64,000 nucleotides of DNA from Streptomyces buecherae (GCF_014295035.1 NZ_CP060404.1:7976501-8040500), one strand, 5' to 3'; counted from the first letter of the stretch, positions 1 through 9,061 are shown. Translations and numbers: made by a program. Notes: generated by a model not told the origin, from the letters alone.

Positions 1-154
1 GGGCGGCGAGGTCGCCCTCGCCGACCGTGGTGCCCTCGGCGTCCCAGGCGACCTGGCCCGCGACGGAGATCAGCTTCGTCCCGGTGGCGATGGACACCTG
101 CCGGTACGCGTCGACCGCCGGCAGTCCGCTGGGGTTGGTCAGGGTGATGGCCAT
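1..154 (-). CDS. RidA family enamine/imine deaminase (partial, N-terminus only)
   Basis: The first 51 codons of a minus-strand gene that runs off the left edge. The start ATG is at 154. The visible protein has the RidA/YjgF pattern: a short beta strand, then ISVAGQVAWD, then a G-x-x-V-G-E-GDL segment that normally leads into the conserved Q of this family. RidA proteins hydrolyse reactive 2-aminoacrylate-type enamines in the cytosol; substrate choice cannot be told from this fragment. It is divergent from the secreted lyase gene at 659. Confidence 0.8.
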   Translation of the reverse strand, partial: MAITLTNPSGLPAVDAYRQVSIATGTKLISVAGQVAWDAEGTTVGEGDLAA

Positions 155-658
155 GGTGCGCGTCTCCTCGTCGTGCGGGCCCCGCGGACGCACGTCCGCC
201 GATCCACGGAGCCCTTGCTCTCTCGTGGTTACCGCATGACTGTAGGAGAGTGGCCGCTGACATGGGAGAACGCACTTTTCGGTGACTCGGGCACCCCCAG
301 GTGACCCAGCAGCTCAGCGGCCCGCCCGAGGAACGAACCCGTCGGCCGGTCGGGCCCTGACCCGGGGCGGTCGCTCCGCGCGCGGCGTCGGGGGCGACGG
401 CGTACGAGGCGGGAGCGGCGCGCGCCCGCGAGCGGCCTCCTGTGCCCGAGATGTCGCCGGCGTTAGCGGCACGCCAGCGGAACGGCAGGGCCGGGCCCGA
501 AGCTGTGGGGCGGACGGGGGCTCGGCCGTGCGGTGTGGCAGGGCGCCGGGTGGCTGGCGCCCGCCCGCGTCCGCTCGGTCGCGTCCCGCTCCCCACCGCT
601 CGGGTGGCGGGCACGACCACCCCGTCGACCAGCACCGTTCCGTTCCCCAGGAGGCACC
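155..658. other. Divergent intergenic region, no gene seen
   Basis: About 500 bases between the divergent RidA and PL6-lyase genes. Frames here are open only because of high GC, and none looks like a protein I recognise. It must hold both promoters, but I could not identify convincing -35/-10 pairs. Confidence 0.4.
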
Positions 659-2068
659 ATGCACAGACGCACCTTTCTCGCCGGCACCGTGTTGGGCGCG
701 GCGGCCCTCACCGCCGTGCTGCCGGCCAGCGCGTCGGCGGCGCCCGTCACCTCCCTGAAGGAACTGCAGAGCGCGATCGACCGCGCGACGCCCGGCGCCC
801 GCATCGTGGTGGCCAACGGGACGTACACCGTTCCCTCGGGCGGCATCAGAGTGTCCGGCAAGCACGGCACGACCAGCGCGCCCATCACCATCACCGCGGA
901 GTCGCGCGGCGGCGTGGTGCTCAAGGGGGAGCGCGGCTTCGTCTTCGACGCGTCGAGCAACATCACCGTCAGCGGCTTCGCCTTCCGACAGTCCACGAGC
1001 CTGGAGATCCCGGGGAGTTGCCAACGCATCCGGCTGACCCGCAACGACTTCCAACTCGCCGACCTGACCAAGCTCTACTGGGTGGTGGTGCGGGGTGACG
1101 ACACCAAGATCGACCGGAACCACTTCCACCACAAGACCACCGCGGGCATCTTCATCGTGGTCGACGGGCCGGACGAGGCCACCATGGCGCAGCGGCTGCA
1201 CGTCTTCCGCAACCACTTCTCCGACCACAGCTTCAGCGGCCTCAACGGCGGCGAGGCGATCCGGCTCGGCGTCAGCAGCCGGGCGCTGGCCAGCGCGAAC
1301 GCGGTGGTGGAGTACAACCTCTTCGAGCGGTGCGACGGGGACCCCGAGGCCGTCTCGGTGAAGTCGTCGGACAACACCATCCGGTACAACACGATCCGCG
1401 ACAGCCGGGGTGGCATCGTGCTGCGCCACGGCAACCGCTCCACGGTCGAGGGCAACTACCTGATCGGTGGGGCCGACGGGGTGCGCGTCTACGGCAACGA
1501 CCACCTGGTCGTCAACAACTACCTCAGCGGGCTGTCGGACGACGCCCTGGTGATCGGCAGCGGCACCACCCGCGACCACCACGCGGGGGAGAGCGAGGAC
1601 GAGCGGCGCGGCTACGACGCCTGCGACCGCGCGGTGATCGCCCACAACACCCTGCTGAACAACCGCAACACGCTCTCCAGCGACGGCAAGCCGCACGAGC
1701 CCCGTGACGTGGTGGTCGCCGACAACCTCCTGGTGAGCGACGCGGGCACCCTCGTCGCGGTGCCGAAGTCCACCGGCTTCACCTGGCAGGGCAACATCCT
1801 GTGGGGCGCGGCGTCGAACGGCACCGTTCCCACCGGCGGTTTCACCCGCGTCGACCCCCGGCTGCGCAAGGCGTCCGACGGGATCCACCGGCTCGCGGCG
1901 GACAGCCCGGCGATCGGCGCCGCCACGCTCGCGAGCCCGGCCGTGGCCGAGGACATCGACGGCCACCCGCGCGGCGACAAGCGCGACGTCGGCGCGGACG
2001 AGTACGCGACGGCCGCCCCCGTACGCGCCCCCCTCACCCCGGCGGACGTGGGCCCGAACGCCGCGTGA
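659..2068 (+). CDS. Secreted polysaccharide lyase, PL6 (chondroitinase B/alginate lyase) family
   Basis: A 469-residue protein starting at ATG 659, chosen because an AGGAGG ribosome site ends five bases upstream; in-frame upstream codons have none. The N-terminus (MHRRTFLAG, hydrophobic stretch, then ASA) looks like a twin-arginine signal peptide of about 28 residues. The body is a right-handed beta-helix protein: LKELQSAIDRATPGARIVVANG is the usual first coil of this family, and the repeated N-x-F/N-x-L turns plus the segments VSVKSSDNTIRYNT and GIVLRHGNRSTVEGNYL match PL6 enzymes, which cleave uronic-acid polymers by beta-elimination in the extracellular space. Alginate and dermatan/chondroitin are both possible substrates. 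It stands alone, with no transporter beside it. Confidence 0.82.
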   Translation: MHRRTFLAGTVLGAAALTAVLPASASAAPVTSLKELQSAIDRATPGARIVVANGTYTVPSGGIRVSGKHGTTSAPITITAESRGGVVLKGERGFVFDASSNITVSGFAFRQSTSLEIPGSCQRIRLTRNDFQLADLTKLYWVVVRGDDTKIDRNHFHHKTTAGIFIVVDGPDEATMAQRLHVFRNHFSDHSFSGLNGGEAIRLGVSSRALASANAVVEYNLFERCDGDPEAVSVKSSDNTIRYNTIRDSRGGIVLRHGNRSTVEGNYLIGGADGVRVYGNDHLVVNNYLSGLSDDALVIGSGTTRDHHAGESEDERRGYDACDRAVIAHNTLLNNRNTLSSDGKPHEPRDVVVADNLLVSDAGTLVAVPKSTGFTWQGNILWGAASNGTVPTGGFTRVDPRLRKASDGIHRLAADSPAIGAATLASPAVAEDIDGHPRGDKRDVGADEYATAAPVRAPLTPADVGPNAA

Positions 2069-2161
2069 GCACCCGCCGCTGACCCGCCCGCGCCGCCCGC
2101 CGGCCCGCCCCACGCCTCCGGGGCGGGCCGCCGGGCGTGTCCCGCCCCGGGGGCCCGCCCG

Positions 2162-2959
2162 TCAGGCGGGTATCCGCGCGACGAGGTCGGCCAGGGCCTC
2201 GGCCAGCGCGTCCAGGCCGGGGCCCGCCGGGCCGCCCGGCTCGTCCATGTAGAGGTCACGCCGGATCTCCACCATGAGCGCGCTGACCGACGCGGTCTTC
2301 CCGTAGTACGGCAGCGGCACGTACGTCCCCGCGAAGGGGCTGTCCAGGCCGACGCCGCCGAACCCCGCGAACGCCCGCCGCGCCGCGGCCAGCAGCGGGG
2401 CCGGCGTGTGGAAGGCGTCCGTGCCGAGGCAGATCGGCGGGCGCGGGCCCGTGCCGTGCAGCTCGTACGGCAGGGGCTCGGTCGGGTACGAGTGGACGTC
2501 GATGATCACGGCACGCCCGACCGTGGCCAGCCGGTCGGCCACCGCGTCGGTCATGGCCCGCGCGTACGGGTGGAAGTAGCGCTCGATCAGGGGCCGCCCG
2601 TCGAAGTCGGCCAGGCGCAGGTCGGCGTGGTGCGTGGTGCGGGTGTAGACCGCGCCCATGCCGCGACTGAGCATCTCCTCGCGCTCGTCGGGGAACCGCT
2701 CGGGGTCGACGACCAGGCGGGAGAGCTGGTTGACGAACCGCCAGGGGGTGTGGTGTGCCGCCTTCGCCGCGCGGGCGGCGAGCCGTGCCGTGTGGGCGTC
2801 GGTGATGTGGTCCAACTCGACCGCCAACTCCTGGTCGTCCAGCACGATCTGGGCGCGGACGGCCGCGGGCAGGGCCCGCGAGGAGTGCGGGACGTGAAGG
2901 AGCACGGGGGAGTCGGGCGCTCCCGGATGGAGTCGGAAGGGGGCGTCGGCGGTGGGCAT
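2162..2959 (-). CDS. N-formylglutamate amidohydrolase family protein
   Basis: A 265-residue cytosolic protein starting at ATG 2959 behind a GAGGA ribosome site. The N-terminal VLLHVPHSSR and the later D-x-D-P-E-R-F-P-D-E and VIIDVHSYP segments are hallmarks of the N-formylglutamate amidohydrolase (FGase) family, which releases formate from N-formyl-L-glutamate in one branch of histidine degradation. FGase-like proteins also include other zinc amidohydrolases, and no hut genes are visible here, so the exact substrate is open. The 87-residue gene at 2970-3233 ends ten bases upstream, so the two are probably cotranscribed. Confidence 0.8.
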   Translation of the reverse strand: MPTADAPFRLHPGAPDSPVLLHVPHSSRALPAAVRAQIVLDDQELAVELDHITDAHTARLAARAAKAAHHTPWRFVNQLSRLVVDPERFPDEREEMLSRGMGAVYTRTTHHADLRLADFDGRPLIERYFHPYARAMTDAVADRLATVGRAVIIDVHSYPTEPLPYELHGTGPRPPICLGTDAFHTPAPLLAAARRAFAGFGGVGLDSPFAGTYVPLPYYGKTASVSALMVEIRRDLYMDEPGGPAGPGLDALAEALADLVARIPA

Positions 2960-2969
2960 GCGTTCCTCG

Positions 2970-3233
2970 CTAGGCGTCCGGTACCGGTGCGGTCTCCCGC
3001 ACATCATCGGCCCCGGCGACCGCGAGGGTCGCGGCGGCCATCCGGTCGACGACGTCCGCCAGGCGCCCCCGGTCCTCGTACGCGGCCCGCTGCAAGTCGC
3101 TGCCGCTGCCACGGGTCGCCAACCGGTCGAAGAGGTGGGCCACGTCGAGGAACTCGTCGTAGGCGGTCAGGACCGGCTGGACGTGGGCCAGCAACCGCCG
3201 TCGCCGCTCGGGCTCGGGTGATTTCCCGATCAT
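2970..3233 (-). CDS. Hypothetical 87-residue protein upstream of FGase gene
   Basis: A small, charged, mostly helical protein with an Arg-rich stretch near the N-terminus (PEPERRRRLLAHV) and no signal peptide or membrane segment. I do not recognise the family. Its stop lies ten bases before the amidohydrolase start on the same strand, which suggests an operon and shared regulation. The start at ATG 3233 is the first in frame; I see no strong ribosome site, so a shorter form is possible. Confidence 0.55.
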   Translation of the reverse strand: MIGKSPEPERRRRLLAHVQPVLTAYDEFLDVAHLFDRLATRGSGSDLQRAAYEDRGRLADVVDRMAAATLAVAGADDVRETAPVPDA

Positions 3234-3699
3234 CGCGCGTTCCCGCGGTATTTCCCCGCAGCGTGGTGCGCGGCCCCGGACCTCGCTGTCATCGGACCAC
3301 TCCTGATGTCAAAGATCGCCGTATCAAGAACTTTCGACACCCGACGGTCCACTCCAACACACGCCGGAACAGCCATGTTGGGTGCGCGGGAAGCGCCCGT
3401 CGGCGACAGGTTTCCGGCCGAGGCGCGGTGGCCGGATGAAGGTGATTCCGTCCTTCTCTCCGAGTGACGGGAGATCGGGAAAAGGGGCGGCATTCCCTGG
3501 TCGTCGCTCAGCGTTCCCGCCGCTGTTATCCCGCGCTCTCTTTCCCCGTTCCGGCCGTATCCCGGAAAACCCGGAGCGCGCCGGCGGGAGCCGCCACCGC
3601 GGGTGGGCCGGACGAGCCCGGGGAGTCGCTGCGGGGCCGGCGAGTGTGCGGTTCGGGTGGGGCGAGGTGTCGCCGCGGTGGAGCGCCGGGCATGACAGA
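3234..3699. other. Intergenic region, no gene seen
   Basis: About 470 bases between the start of the 87-residue gene and the chitinase terminator. Base composition is lower in GC around 3290-3370 than in its surroundings, as expected for a promoter of the leftward operon, but no clean promoter pair stands out. Frames open across it are shadows. Confidence 0.35.
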
Positions 3700-3737
3700 A
3701 GCCGACCCGCGCCGGGGCCGTGTGGCGCGGGTCGGCT
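3700..3737 (-). terminator. Strong hairpin after the chitinase gene
   Basis: A perfect 14-base inverted repeat (AGCCGACCCGCGCC and its complement) around a ten-base loop, 50 bases past the chitinase stop codon. High-GC hairpins without a long T tract are the usual intrinsic terminator form in Streptomyces. Confidence 0.75.
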
Positions 3738-3786
3738 CGTGTGGGGGACGGCGGGGTGCCGCCCTGGGTGTGGGTGCTCGGCCGGG

Positions 3787-4848
3787 TCAGCGCCCCTGGA
3801 GGGACTTGACGTTGTTGCCGAAGCTCCAGGAACGGCTGCCGTCCCAGTTGATGGACCAGGTCATCAGGCCCTTGAGGCCGCCGCTGTACTTGTTCCACGC
3901 CTGGCTCACCAGGCTGGGCGACATGTAGCCGCCGCCGGCGCCGGGTTGGGCGGGCAGCCCCGGGACCTGCTTGTCGTAGGGAACCTTGATGGTGGTGCCC
4001 TGGATGACCAGGCCCTTGTTGAGGCAGTCGGTCTGCGCGGTGAAGCCCTGGACCGTGCCGGCCTGGTACGAGTCACCGGAGCAGCCGTACATGCTGCCGT
4101 TGTAGTACTGCATGTTCAGCCACCACAGCCGGCCGTTGTCCGCGTACTTCTTGATGATCGGCAGGTAGGCGCCCCAGATCGAGCCGTAGGTGACGCTGCC
4201 GCCGGTGACGTACGCCGTCTCGGGGGCCATCGTCAGGCCGAAGTTGGACGGCATCTTGGCGAGGACGCCGTCGATGATGCGGATCAGGTTGGACTGCGAG
4301 GCGGAGAGCTGGTTGATGTTGCCGCTGCCGGTCAGGCCCGTCTCGATGTCGATGTCGATGCCGTCGAAGTTGTACTTCTTCAGGATCGGCACCACCGTCT
4401 CGACGAACCGGTCGGCGACCTTGCTGGAGCTGAGGTCGATGCCGGCCGCGGCGCCGCCGATGGACATCAGCAGCGTTGCGCCGTTGGCCTTGGCGTCGCA
4501 CATCTCGGCCGGTGTCGAGACCTTCACCGTCGCGTCCATCCCGTCCTCCCACAGGACGGTGCCGTCCGAGCGGATGACCGGGAACGCGGCGTTGATCACG
4601 TTGTAGCCGTGGTCGCGGATGCGCTTGTCGTTGATCGGGACCCACCCGAAGGGGGGGTGGACGCCGTTGGCCGCGCCGTCCCAGTTCTCCCAGTAACCCT
4701 GGAGCACCTTGCCGGTGGGCCGGGACTTGACCTCGCAGGTGTCGGCGCGTGGGGTGTCAGGCGTCTCGGCCGCCTGGGCGGCGGGTACCTGGGCGGCGAA
4801 GGCCAGCGCGAGGCCGACTCCCAGCAGGCGTAACGTCCGACCGATCAT
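3787..4848 (-). CDS. Secreted GH18 chitinase
   Basis: A 353-residue protein starting at ATG 4848 behind AGGGAG. A Sec signal peptide of about 27 residues ends in AQAA. The GH18 active site FDGIDIDIETG carries the full D-x-x-D-x-D-x-E motif, whose last Glu is the acid in substrate-assisted hydrolysis of chitin; the Y-W-E-N-W and M-T-W-S-I-N-W-D segments line the catalytic barrel. There is no chitin-binding or fibronectin domain, so this is a catalytic-domain-only enzyme of the compact actinobacterial type. Two dre-like sites lie upstream at 5074-5106, which points to DasR/GlcNAc control. It acts outside the cell on chitin. Confidence 0.93.
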   Translation of the reverse strand: MIGRTLRLLGVGLALAFAAQVPAAQAAETPDTPRADTCEVKSRPTGKVLQGYWENWDGAANGVHPPFGWVPINDKRIRDHGYNVINAAFPVIRSDGTVLWEDGMDATVKVSTPAEMCDAKANGATLLMSIGGAAAGIDLSSSKVADRFVETVVPILKKYNFDGIDIDIETGLTGSGNINQLSASQSNLIRIIDGVLAKMPSNFGLTMAPETAYVTGGSVTYGSIWGAYLPIIKKYADNGRLWWLNMQYYNGSMYGCSGDSYQAGTVQGFTAQTDCLNKGLVIQGTTIKVPYDKQVPGLPAQPGAGGGYMSPSLVSQAWNKYSGGLKGLMTWSINWDGSRSWSFGNNVKSLQGR

Positions 4849-5073
4849 GCTGTGCTCCCTTCTGGCCGCGAACGGTGGCACCGGATCGGCGCGCGGTCCG
4901 CGGTGGCGTGTCTTCGGGCGCGTGGGTGGGGACCGCCGGCCGTGGCCGTGCCAATGTGCGCCAATGGATGTGCACATGACACGCGAGGAGGCGTGGGGGA
5001 AGGCACGCGTACCTCCTGAGTCGGGGTGGACCCGAAGATGGGGCATGGGTGTGTGGTGGGCCACACCGTAAGT

Positions 5074-5106
5074 TGGTCCAGACCTCTCGTCAAGAGGTCT
5101 GGACCA
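5074..5106 (-). promoter_or_regulatory. Pair of dre-like (DasR) sites upstream of chitinase
   Basis: TGGTCCAGACCT at 5074-5085 and its exact inverse at 5095-5106, with centres 21 bases apart, about two helical turns. Each differs little from the near-palindromic dre core TGGTCTAGACCA bound by the GntR-type regulator DasR, and matches the 12-base repeats known upstream of Streptomyces chitinase genes. They lie about 225 bases before the chitinase start, so the transcript has a long leader or a promoter closer to the gene. Confidence 0.7.
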
Positions 5107-5133
5107 TGTCGAAAAGGGGGTCGCTCGGCACGA

Positions 5134-5164
5134 TGCCCCGCCCGGAGGAGTTCCGAGCGGGGCA
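5134..5164 (-). terminator. Probable terminator of the DD-carboxypeptidase gene
   Basis: An eight-base inverted repeat (TGCCCCGC/GCGGGGCA) with a 15-base loop, about 100 bases past the carboxypeptidase stop at 5262. It is weaker than the other hairpins in the window. Confidence 0.4.
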
Positions 5165-5261
5165 CCGCACGACCCGAGTCGGCCCCGAAGCCGGCCCCGA
5201 CCACCACGGGCGATCCGCCTCCAGGCGGGTGCGCGCGCGGCGGCCGGGGCGTCGACGGACC

Positions 5262-6182
5262 CTAGTCCTGCTGTGCGCTGCTGGGCAGCGCGCGCCAGGC
5301 GACCTTGGTCTTGGTCTTGAAGGACCAGTCGAGCATCTTCTTCGCGTCCGCGTAGCGGTTGCCGTCATTCAGGATGACGCCGACCACGGTGCGCTTGCCC
5401 TTCGTCGTGGCGAAGACCAGGCACGGACCGGCGGCCGTGCCGGTGCCGGTCTTGATGCCGAAGGTGCCCTGGTACGAGCCGAGCAGCTTGTTCGTGTTGT
5501 ACCAGGTGTACGTGCGGCCGTTGGTGGCCTTCTGCTTGGTGCTCTGCGCCTTCACGACCGTCTTGAAGGTGCTGTTGCCGATGGCGTGCCGGGCCAACTT
5601 CGCCATGTCGCGCGGCGTGGTGTAGTTGGAGCCCTTCGCGGAGATGCCATCGAAGGAGTCGTACTTGGTGTTCTTGAGCCCCAGCGCCTTGGCCCGGTCG
5701 TTCATCTTGGTGATGAACGACTTCTTCCGGGCCGCCATGGTGCTGCCCGAGCCGAAGGTGTCGGCCAGCGCGTACGCGGCGTCGCAACCCGAGGGAAGCA
5801 TCAGCCCGTACAGCAGTTGGCGCACCGTCACCTTGTCGCCGGTCTTCAGGTCGGCGGTGCTCGCGCCTTCCTTGGCGACGTAGTCGCGGTACTCCTTCTT
5901 GATGGTGACCTGCTTGTTCAGGTTCACCTTCTTCGTGTCGAGCACCACGACCGCGGTCATGATCTTGGTGGTGCTCGCCATCTGACGCTTGGTGTCGGCG
6001 TCCTTGGCCCACAACTGCTTGTTGGCGCCACTGTCGAGCAGGTACGCACCACGGGCGGTGATGCCCGAGGGCCCGCTCGCCGCCTGGGCGCTGCTCGTCG
6101 GGACCATCACGGCGAGCGCCGCTGTAGAGGCGACCACCGTAGCTCCCCACCGGTAGGCCGCGCGTCCCCCACGTCGTTCCAT
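5262..6182 (-). CDS. D-alanyl-D-alanine carboxypeptidase (S11 / PBP5-like)
   Basis: A 306-residue exported enzyme with a signal peptide ending near AQA. It has all three penicillin-binding motifs: S-x-x-K as ASTTK, the second triad as SGCDAA (SGC instead of the classic SGN, as in many streptomycete S11 enzymes), and KTGTG. It trims the terminal D-Ala from peptidoglycan pentapeptides outside the membrane. At 306 residues it lacks the C-terminal amphipathic anchor of E. coli PBP5, so it may be released or held by other means. The start at ATG 6182 follows GGAG at a good distance. Confidence 0.9.
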   Translation of the reverse strand: MERRGGRAAYRWGATVVASTAALAVMVPTSSAQAASGPSGITARGAYLLDSGANKQLWAKDADTKRQMASTTKIMTAVVVLDTKKVNLNKQVTIKKEYRDYVAKEGASTADLKTGDKVTVRQLLYGLMLPSGCDAAYALADTFGSGSTMAARKKSFITKMNDRAKALGLKNTKYDSFDGISAKGSNYTTPRDMAKLARHAIGNSTFKTVVKAQSTKQKATNGRTYTWYNTNKLLGSYQGTFGIKTGTGTAAGPCLVFATTKGKRTVVGVILNDGNRYADAKKMLDWSFKTKTKVAWRALPSSAQQD

Positions 6183-6270
6183 ATGAACTCCACTTCGTCT
6201 TGCGTGTTGATCGTGCGAGCGAATGCTCTCATTAGGTCATTTACGCCAGAAAGGTGGGGGTGTCGAAAAA

Positions 6271-6957
6271 TCAGCCGGACCCGGTCAGCCAGGCGTACGC
6301 ACGCTCCGCGTCGAACTCACCCTGACCGCCCGGGAAACGGAGTCCGGCGGCGGCGAACCGCGGGTCGTCCGCGGTCGCCGGCACGTACGGCACCGCGACG
6401 CACCGCATCCCGGCCCGGCGCGCCGCCTCCGCGCCGGGCGGAGCGTCCTCGACCACCGCGCAGTCGGCAGGCGGCACGCCCAGGCGCCGGGCCGCCTCCA
6501 CGAAGACGTCCGGCTCCGGCTTGCCGTGCGCCACCTCCTCGGCCGAGACGTACGTGGCGAAGTGCGCGTCGAGCCCGGTGGCGCCGAGCACGGCCTTGAT
6601 CGCGGCGCGCGACGAACCGGACGCCACGGCGATCGGGTGGCCCCGCGCGGACAGCCGCTCCACGAACGCGCGCATCTCCGGGAACGCCTCGGTCGAGGTG
6701 CCCACCAACTCCAGGTAGTGCCGGTTCTTGGCCGCCAGCAACGCGTCGACCGACGCCTCGATCCCGTGCTCGGACCGCAGGATGGTCAGCGTCTCCCGAG
6801 TGCCGATGCCGATGAATCGGGTGTGTTCGGCCCAGTCGAAGTCGGTCACCCCGTACGCGGCCAGGGTGCGCCGCCCGGCTTCGAAGTAGTGCGGCTCGCT
6901 GTCCACGAGTGTGCCGTCGAGATCGAAGATGACCGCGGTGGTGGGGGAAGTGCTCAT
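6271..6957 (-). CDS. HAD-superfamily phosphatase/phosphomutase (beta-phosphoglucomutase-like)
   Basis: A 228-residue cytosolic protein. Motif I is FDLDGTLVDSEP (nucleophile and acid Asp), motif II ASGSS, motif III the K of HGKPEPDVF, and motif IV VVEDAPPG. A helical cap inserted after motif I places it in the beta-PGM/phosphoglycolate subgroup of HAD enzymes. The substrate cannot be read from sequence. The start ATG 6957 has only a weak ribosome site. It lies 62 bases after the Lrp-type gene on the same strand, so a shared transcript is likely. Confidence 0.82.
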   Translation of the reverse strand: MSTSPTTAVIFDLDGTLVDSEPHYFEAGRRTLAAYGVTDFDWAEHTRFIGIGTRETLTILRSEHGIEASVDALLAAKNRHYLELVGTSTEAFPEMRAFVERLSARGHPIAVASGSSRAAIKAVLGATGLDAHFATYVSAEEVAHGKPEPDVFVEAARRLGVPPADCAVVEDAPPGAEAARRAGMRCVAVPYVPATADDPRFAAAGLRFPGGQGEFDAERAYAWLTGSG

Positions 6958-7019
6958 GGGCACAGCATGCCAAGGAGCCGGGCGCGGCGTACGCACGGAG
7001 GGAGCGAGAACCGCCCCGG

Positions 7020-7502
7020 CTACCGCTGCCGGCCCGCCTCCGCGCCCACCGCGTCCACCAGCGGCAACATCCGGTACGGCACCCGCTGGCGCAACGCGAT
7101 CTCGGTGCGGGTGCGGACCACGCCGGGAAGCTGGATCAGGCGCTGGACGACGTCCTCCAGGTGGCCCGCGTCTCGCGCCACCACCCGCGTCATGAGGTCG
7201 CCGCCGCCGGTGATCGAGAACGCCTCGATGATCTCCGGCACCTCGGCGAGCGCATCCCCCACGTCGTCCAGGTGGCCCTGGGTGACCTCGACGTGCACGA
7301 AGGCCAGCACCGGGTGGCCCAGGGCGGCGGCCGACAGGCGCGGCCCGGTGCCGGTGATCACGCCGTCGCGCTCCAGCCGGTCGAGCCGCGCCTGCAGGGT
7401 GCCACGGGCGACGCCGAGCAGCCGGGCGTACTCCCGCACGCTGGTGCGCGGCTGCTCCAGGAGCAGCCGCAGGATCTTCGCGTCGAGGGCGTCCACGGCC
7501 AC
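7020..7502 (-). CDS. Lrp/AsnC-family transcriptional regulator
   Basis: A 160-residue regulator: an N-terminal winged helix-turn-helix (VDALDAKILRLLLEQPRTSV onward) and a C-terminal RAM ligand domain (the VHVEV strand and the GGGDLMTRVVA loop). The GTG at 7502 is preferred because AGGAG lies ten bases upstream. Lrp proteins usually sense amino acids and form octamers on DNA. No amino-acid gene is adjacent, so the target may be the downstream HAD gene or a distant locus. Confidence 0.88.
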   Translation of the reverse strand: MAVDALDAKILRLLLEQPRTSVREYARLLGVARGTLQARLDRLERDGVITGTGPRLSAAALGHPVLAFVHVEVTQGHLDDVGDALAEVPEIIEAFSITGGGDLMTRVVARDAGHLEDVVQRLIQLPGVVRTRTEIALRQRVPYRMLPLVDAVGAEAGRQR

Positions 7503-7632
7503 GGGCCACCGGCTCCTGTTCGTCGTTGCTCGTCCCGCTCGTCCGCACGGGCCCAGAAGGTCCCGTATGCGGCCTGGTGACTGTACCAACGGCCCGGCGT
7601 CCGCCCTCGGCCCGCGCGGGGTCAGCCGCCCG

Positions 7633-8286
7633 TCACCCGGGGGCGTGGGCGGCCCGCAGGGTGTCGATCACCTCGTCGTCGCTGACCTGCTCGAAGTCCG
7701 CGTACCACTGGCCGACCGAACCGAAGGGCCGCGGCCGGTGCGCGCACACCACGTCGTCGGCCTCGGCGCCGAGCGCGGTGGCGGCCTCCACGGAGCAGAC
7801 CGGGGCCGCGAGCACCACCCGGGCCGGCTCCCCGCGGCGCACCGCCCGCAGCGCGGCGTGGGCCGTGACACCGGTGGCGAGCCCGTCGTCCACCAGGACG
7901 ACCGTCCGGCCGCGCAGGTCGGGCGCCGGACGCCCGCCCCGGTACAGGTCCTCCCGGCGGTGCAGCTCGGTGCGCGCCCGCGCGACCTGCGGGCCCAGCC
8001 GGTCCGCCGTCAGGTCCAGCATGGCCAACGCCCGCTCGTCGAACAGCGGCGGGTCCTCACCGGTCAGGGCCCCGACGCCGAGTTCGGGGTTGAACGGTGG
8101 GCCGATCTTGCGGACCACCAGGACGTCCAGCGGCGCGTGCAGCACCCTGGCCACCTCGTCGGCCACCGGCACCCCACCGCGCGGCAGGGCCAGCACGAAG
8201 GGGCTGGCGACCTCGGAGTGGAGTGCGCGGTCGGCGAGCTGAGCGGCCAGTCCACGGCCGGCCGCCCGGCGATCGGAGAAGAGCAT
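7633..8286 (-). CDS. Phosphoribosyltransferase-domain protein
   Basis: A 217-residue protein with the type I PRTase PRPP-binding signature VVLVDDGLATGVT and an N-terminal VLALPRGGVPVADEVA segment. Such stand-alone PRTase proteins occur with alpha/beta hydrolases in stress or dormancy loci of actinobacteria and are seldom characterised; a nucleobase substrate is only a guess. The hydrolase gene at 8345-9016 ends 58 bases upstream on the same strand, so the two probably form one operon. Confidence 0.85.
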   Translation of the reverse strand: MLFSDRRAAGRGLAAQLADRALHSEVASPFVLALPRGGVPVADEVARVLHAPLDVLVVRKIGPPFNPELGVGALTGEDPPLFDERALAMLDLTADRLGPQVARARTELHRREDLYRGGRPAPDLRGRTVVLVDDGLATGVTAHAALRAVRRGEPARVVLAAPVCSVEAATALGAEADDVVCAHRPRPFGSVGQWYADFEQVSDDEVIDTLRAAHAPG

Positions 8287-8344
8287 GGCGGTTTCTCCCT
8301 TCCGCCCGCACGGTGCCCGGCTGTCCGGCGCCGCACGGGCACGG

Positions 8345-9016
8345 TCATCGGTCGTCCTCGCGGCGCATGCCGAGGAACCAGTCCCGGGCGGCGTGCGCGA
8401 CGGCCTCCAACGCCCCCGGCTCCGCGAAGAGGTGCCCGGCGCCCGGCACGACGCGCAGGCTCCACGGGGCGGTCAGACGCTCGGCCGCCTCCTCGTTCAG
8501 GCGCAGCACCCGGGGGTCCCCGCCGCCGACGACGAGCAGCACCGGCGCCCGCACGGCGGTCAACGCCGGGCCCGCCAGGTCCGGGCGCCCGCCACGGGAG
8601 ACCACGGCGGCCACCCGGTCGGCCCGCTCGGCCGCCGCGACGAGCGCCGCCGCGGCCCCGGTGCTGGCGCCGAAGAGGCCCACCGGGACCTCGCGCGTCG
8701 CGGGCCGGCGGTCGAGCCAGTCCACGACCGCCGCGACGCGTCGGGCCAGCATCGGAATGTCGAACCGCGGCTCGGCCGTCACCTGGTCGACGCGCTCCTC
8801 CTCCGGGTCGAGCAGGTCGATGAGTACGGTGCCGAGCCCGGCCTCGTGCAGCGTCTCGGCCACCGCACGGTTGCGCGGGCTGTGCCGCGAGCTGCCGCTG
8901 CCGTGGGCGAAGGCGACCACGCCGAGCGGTTCGGCGGGCAGCGTGAGGTCGCCCGGCAGCGTGACGTCGTCGACGTCCACGCTGATGGCCTGTGTCCTGG
9001 TGGCTGTCGTCCCCAT
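8345..9016 (-). CDS. Alpha/beta hydrolase (dienelactone-hydrolase-like)
   Basis: A 223-residue protein: oxyanion segment AHGSGSS, nucleophile elbow GASTG with the catalytic Ser, VVGGGDP with the likely Asp, and GAGHLF with the likely His. It has no signal peptide. It is first in an operon with the PRTase gene, an arrangement often found among stress-related genes. A 13-base palindrome at 9062-9074, just upstream, may be the operator. Confidence 0.85.
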   Translation of the reverse strand: MGTTATRTQAISVDVDDVTLPGDLTLPAEPLGVVAFAHGSGSSRHSPRNRAVAETLHEAGLGTVLIDLLDPEEERVDQVTAEPRFDIPMLARRVAAVVDWLDRRPATREVPVGLFGASTGAAAALVAAAERADRVAAVVSRGGRPDLAGPALTAVRAPVLLVVGGGDPRVLRLNEEAAERLTAPWSLRVVPGAGHLFAEPGALEAVAHAARDWFLGMRREDDR

Positions 9017-9061
9017 GCTGGGTGCCTCCCACCCCGCCCGACCGCCCGCCGGGAGAGACCT

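Noticed and set aside
314..2113. A 599-codon open frame on the minus strand opposite the PL6 lyase
   Set aside because: Val/Arg/Ala/Gly-biased composition typical of antisense frames in GC-rich DNA; the plus-strand lyase has clear motifs and a ribosome site.
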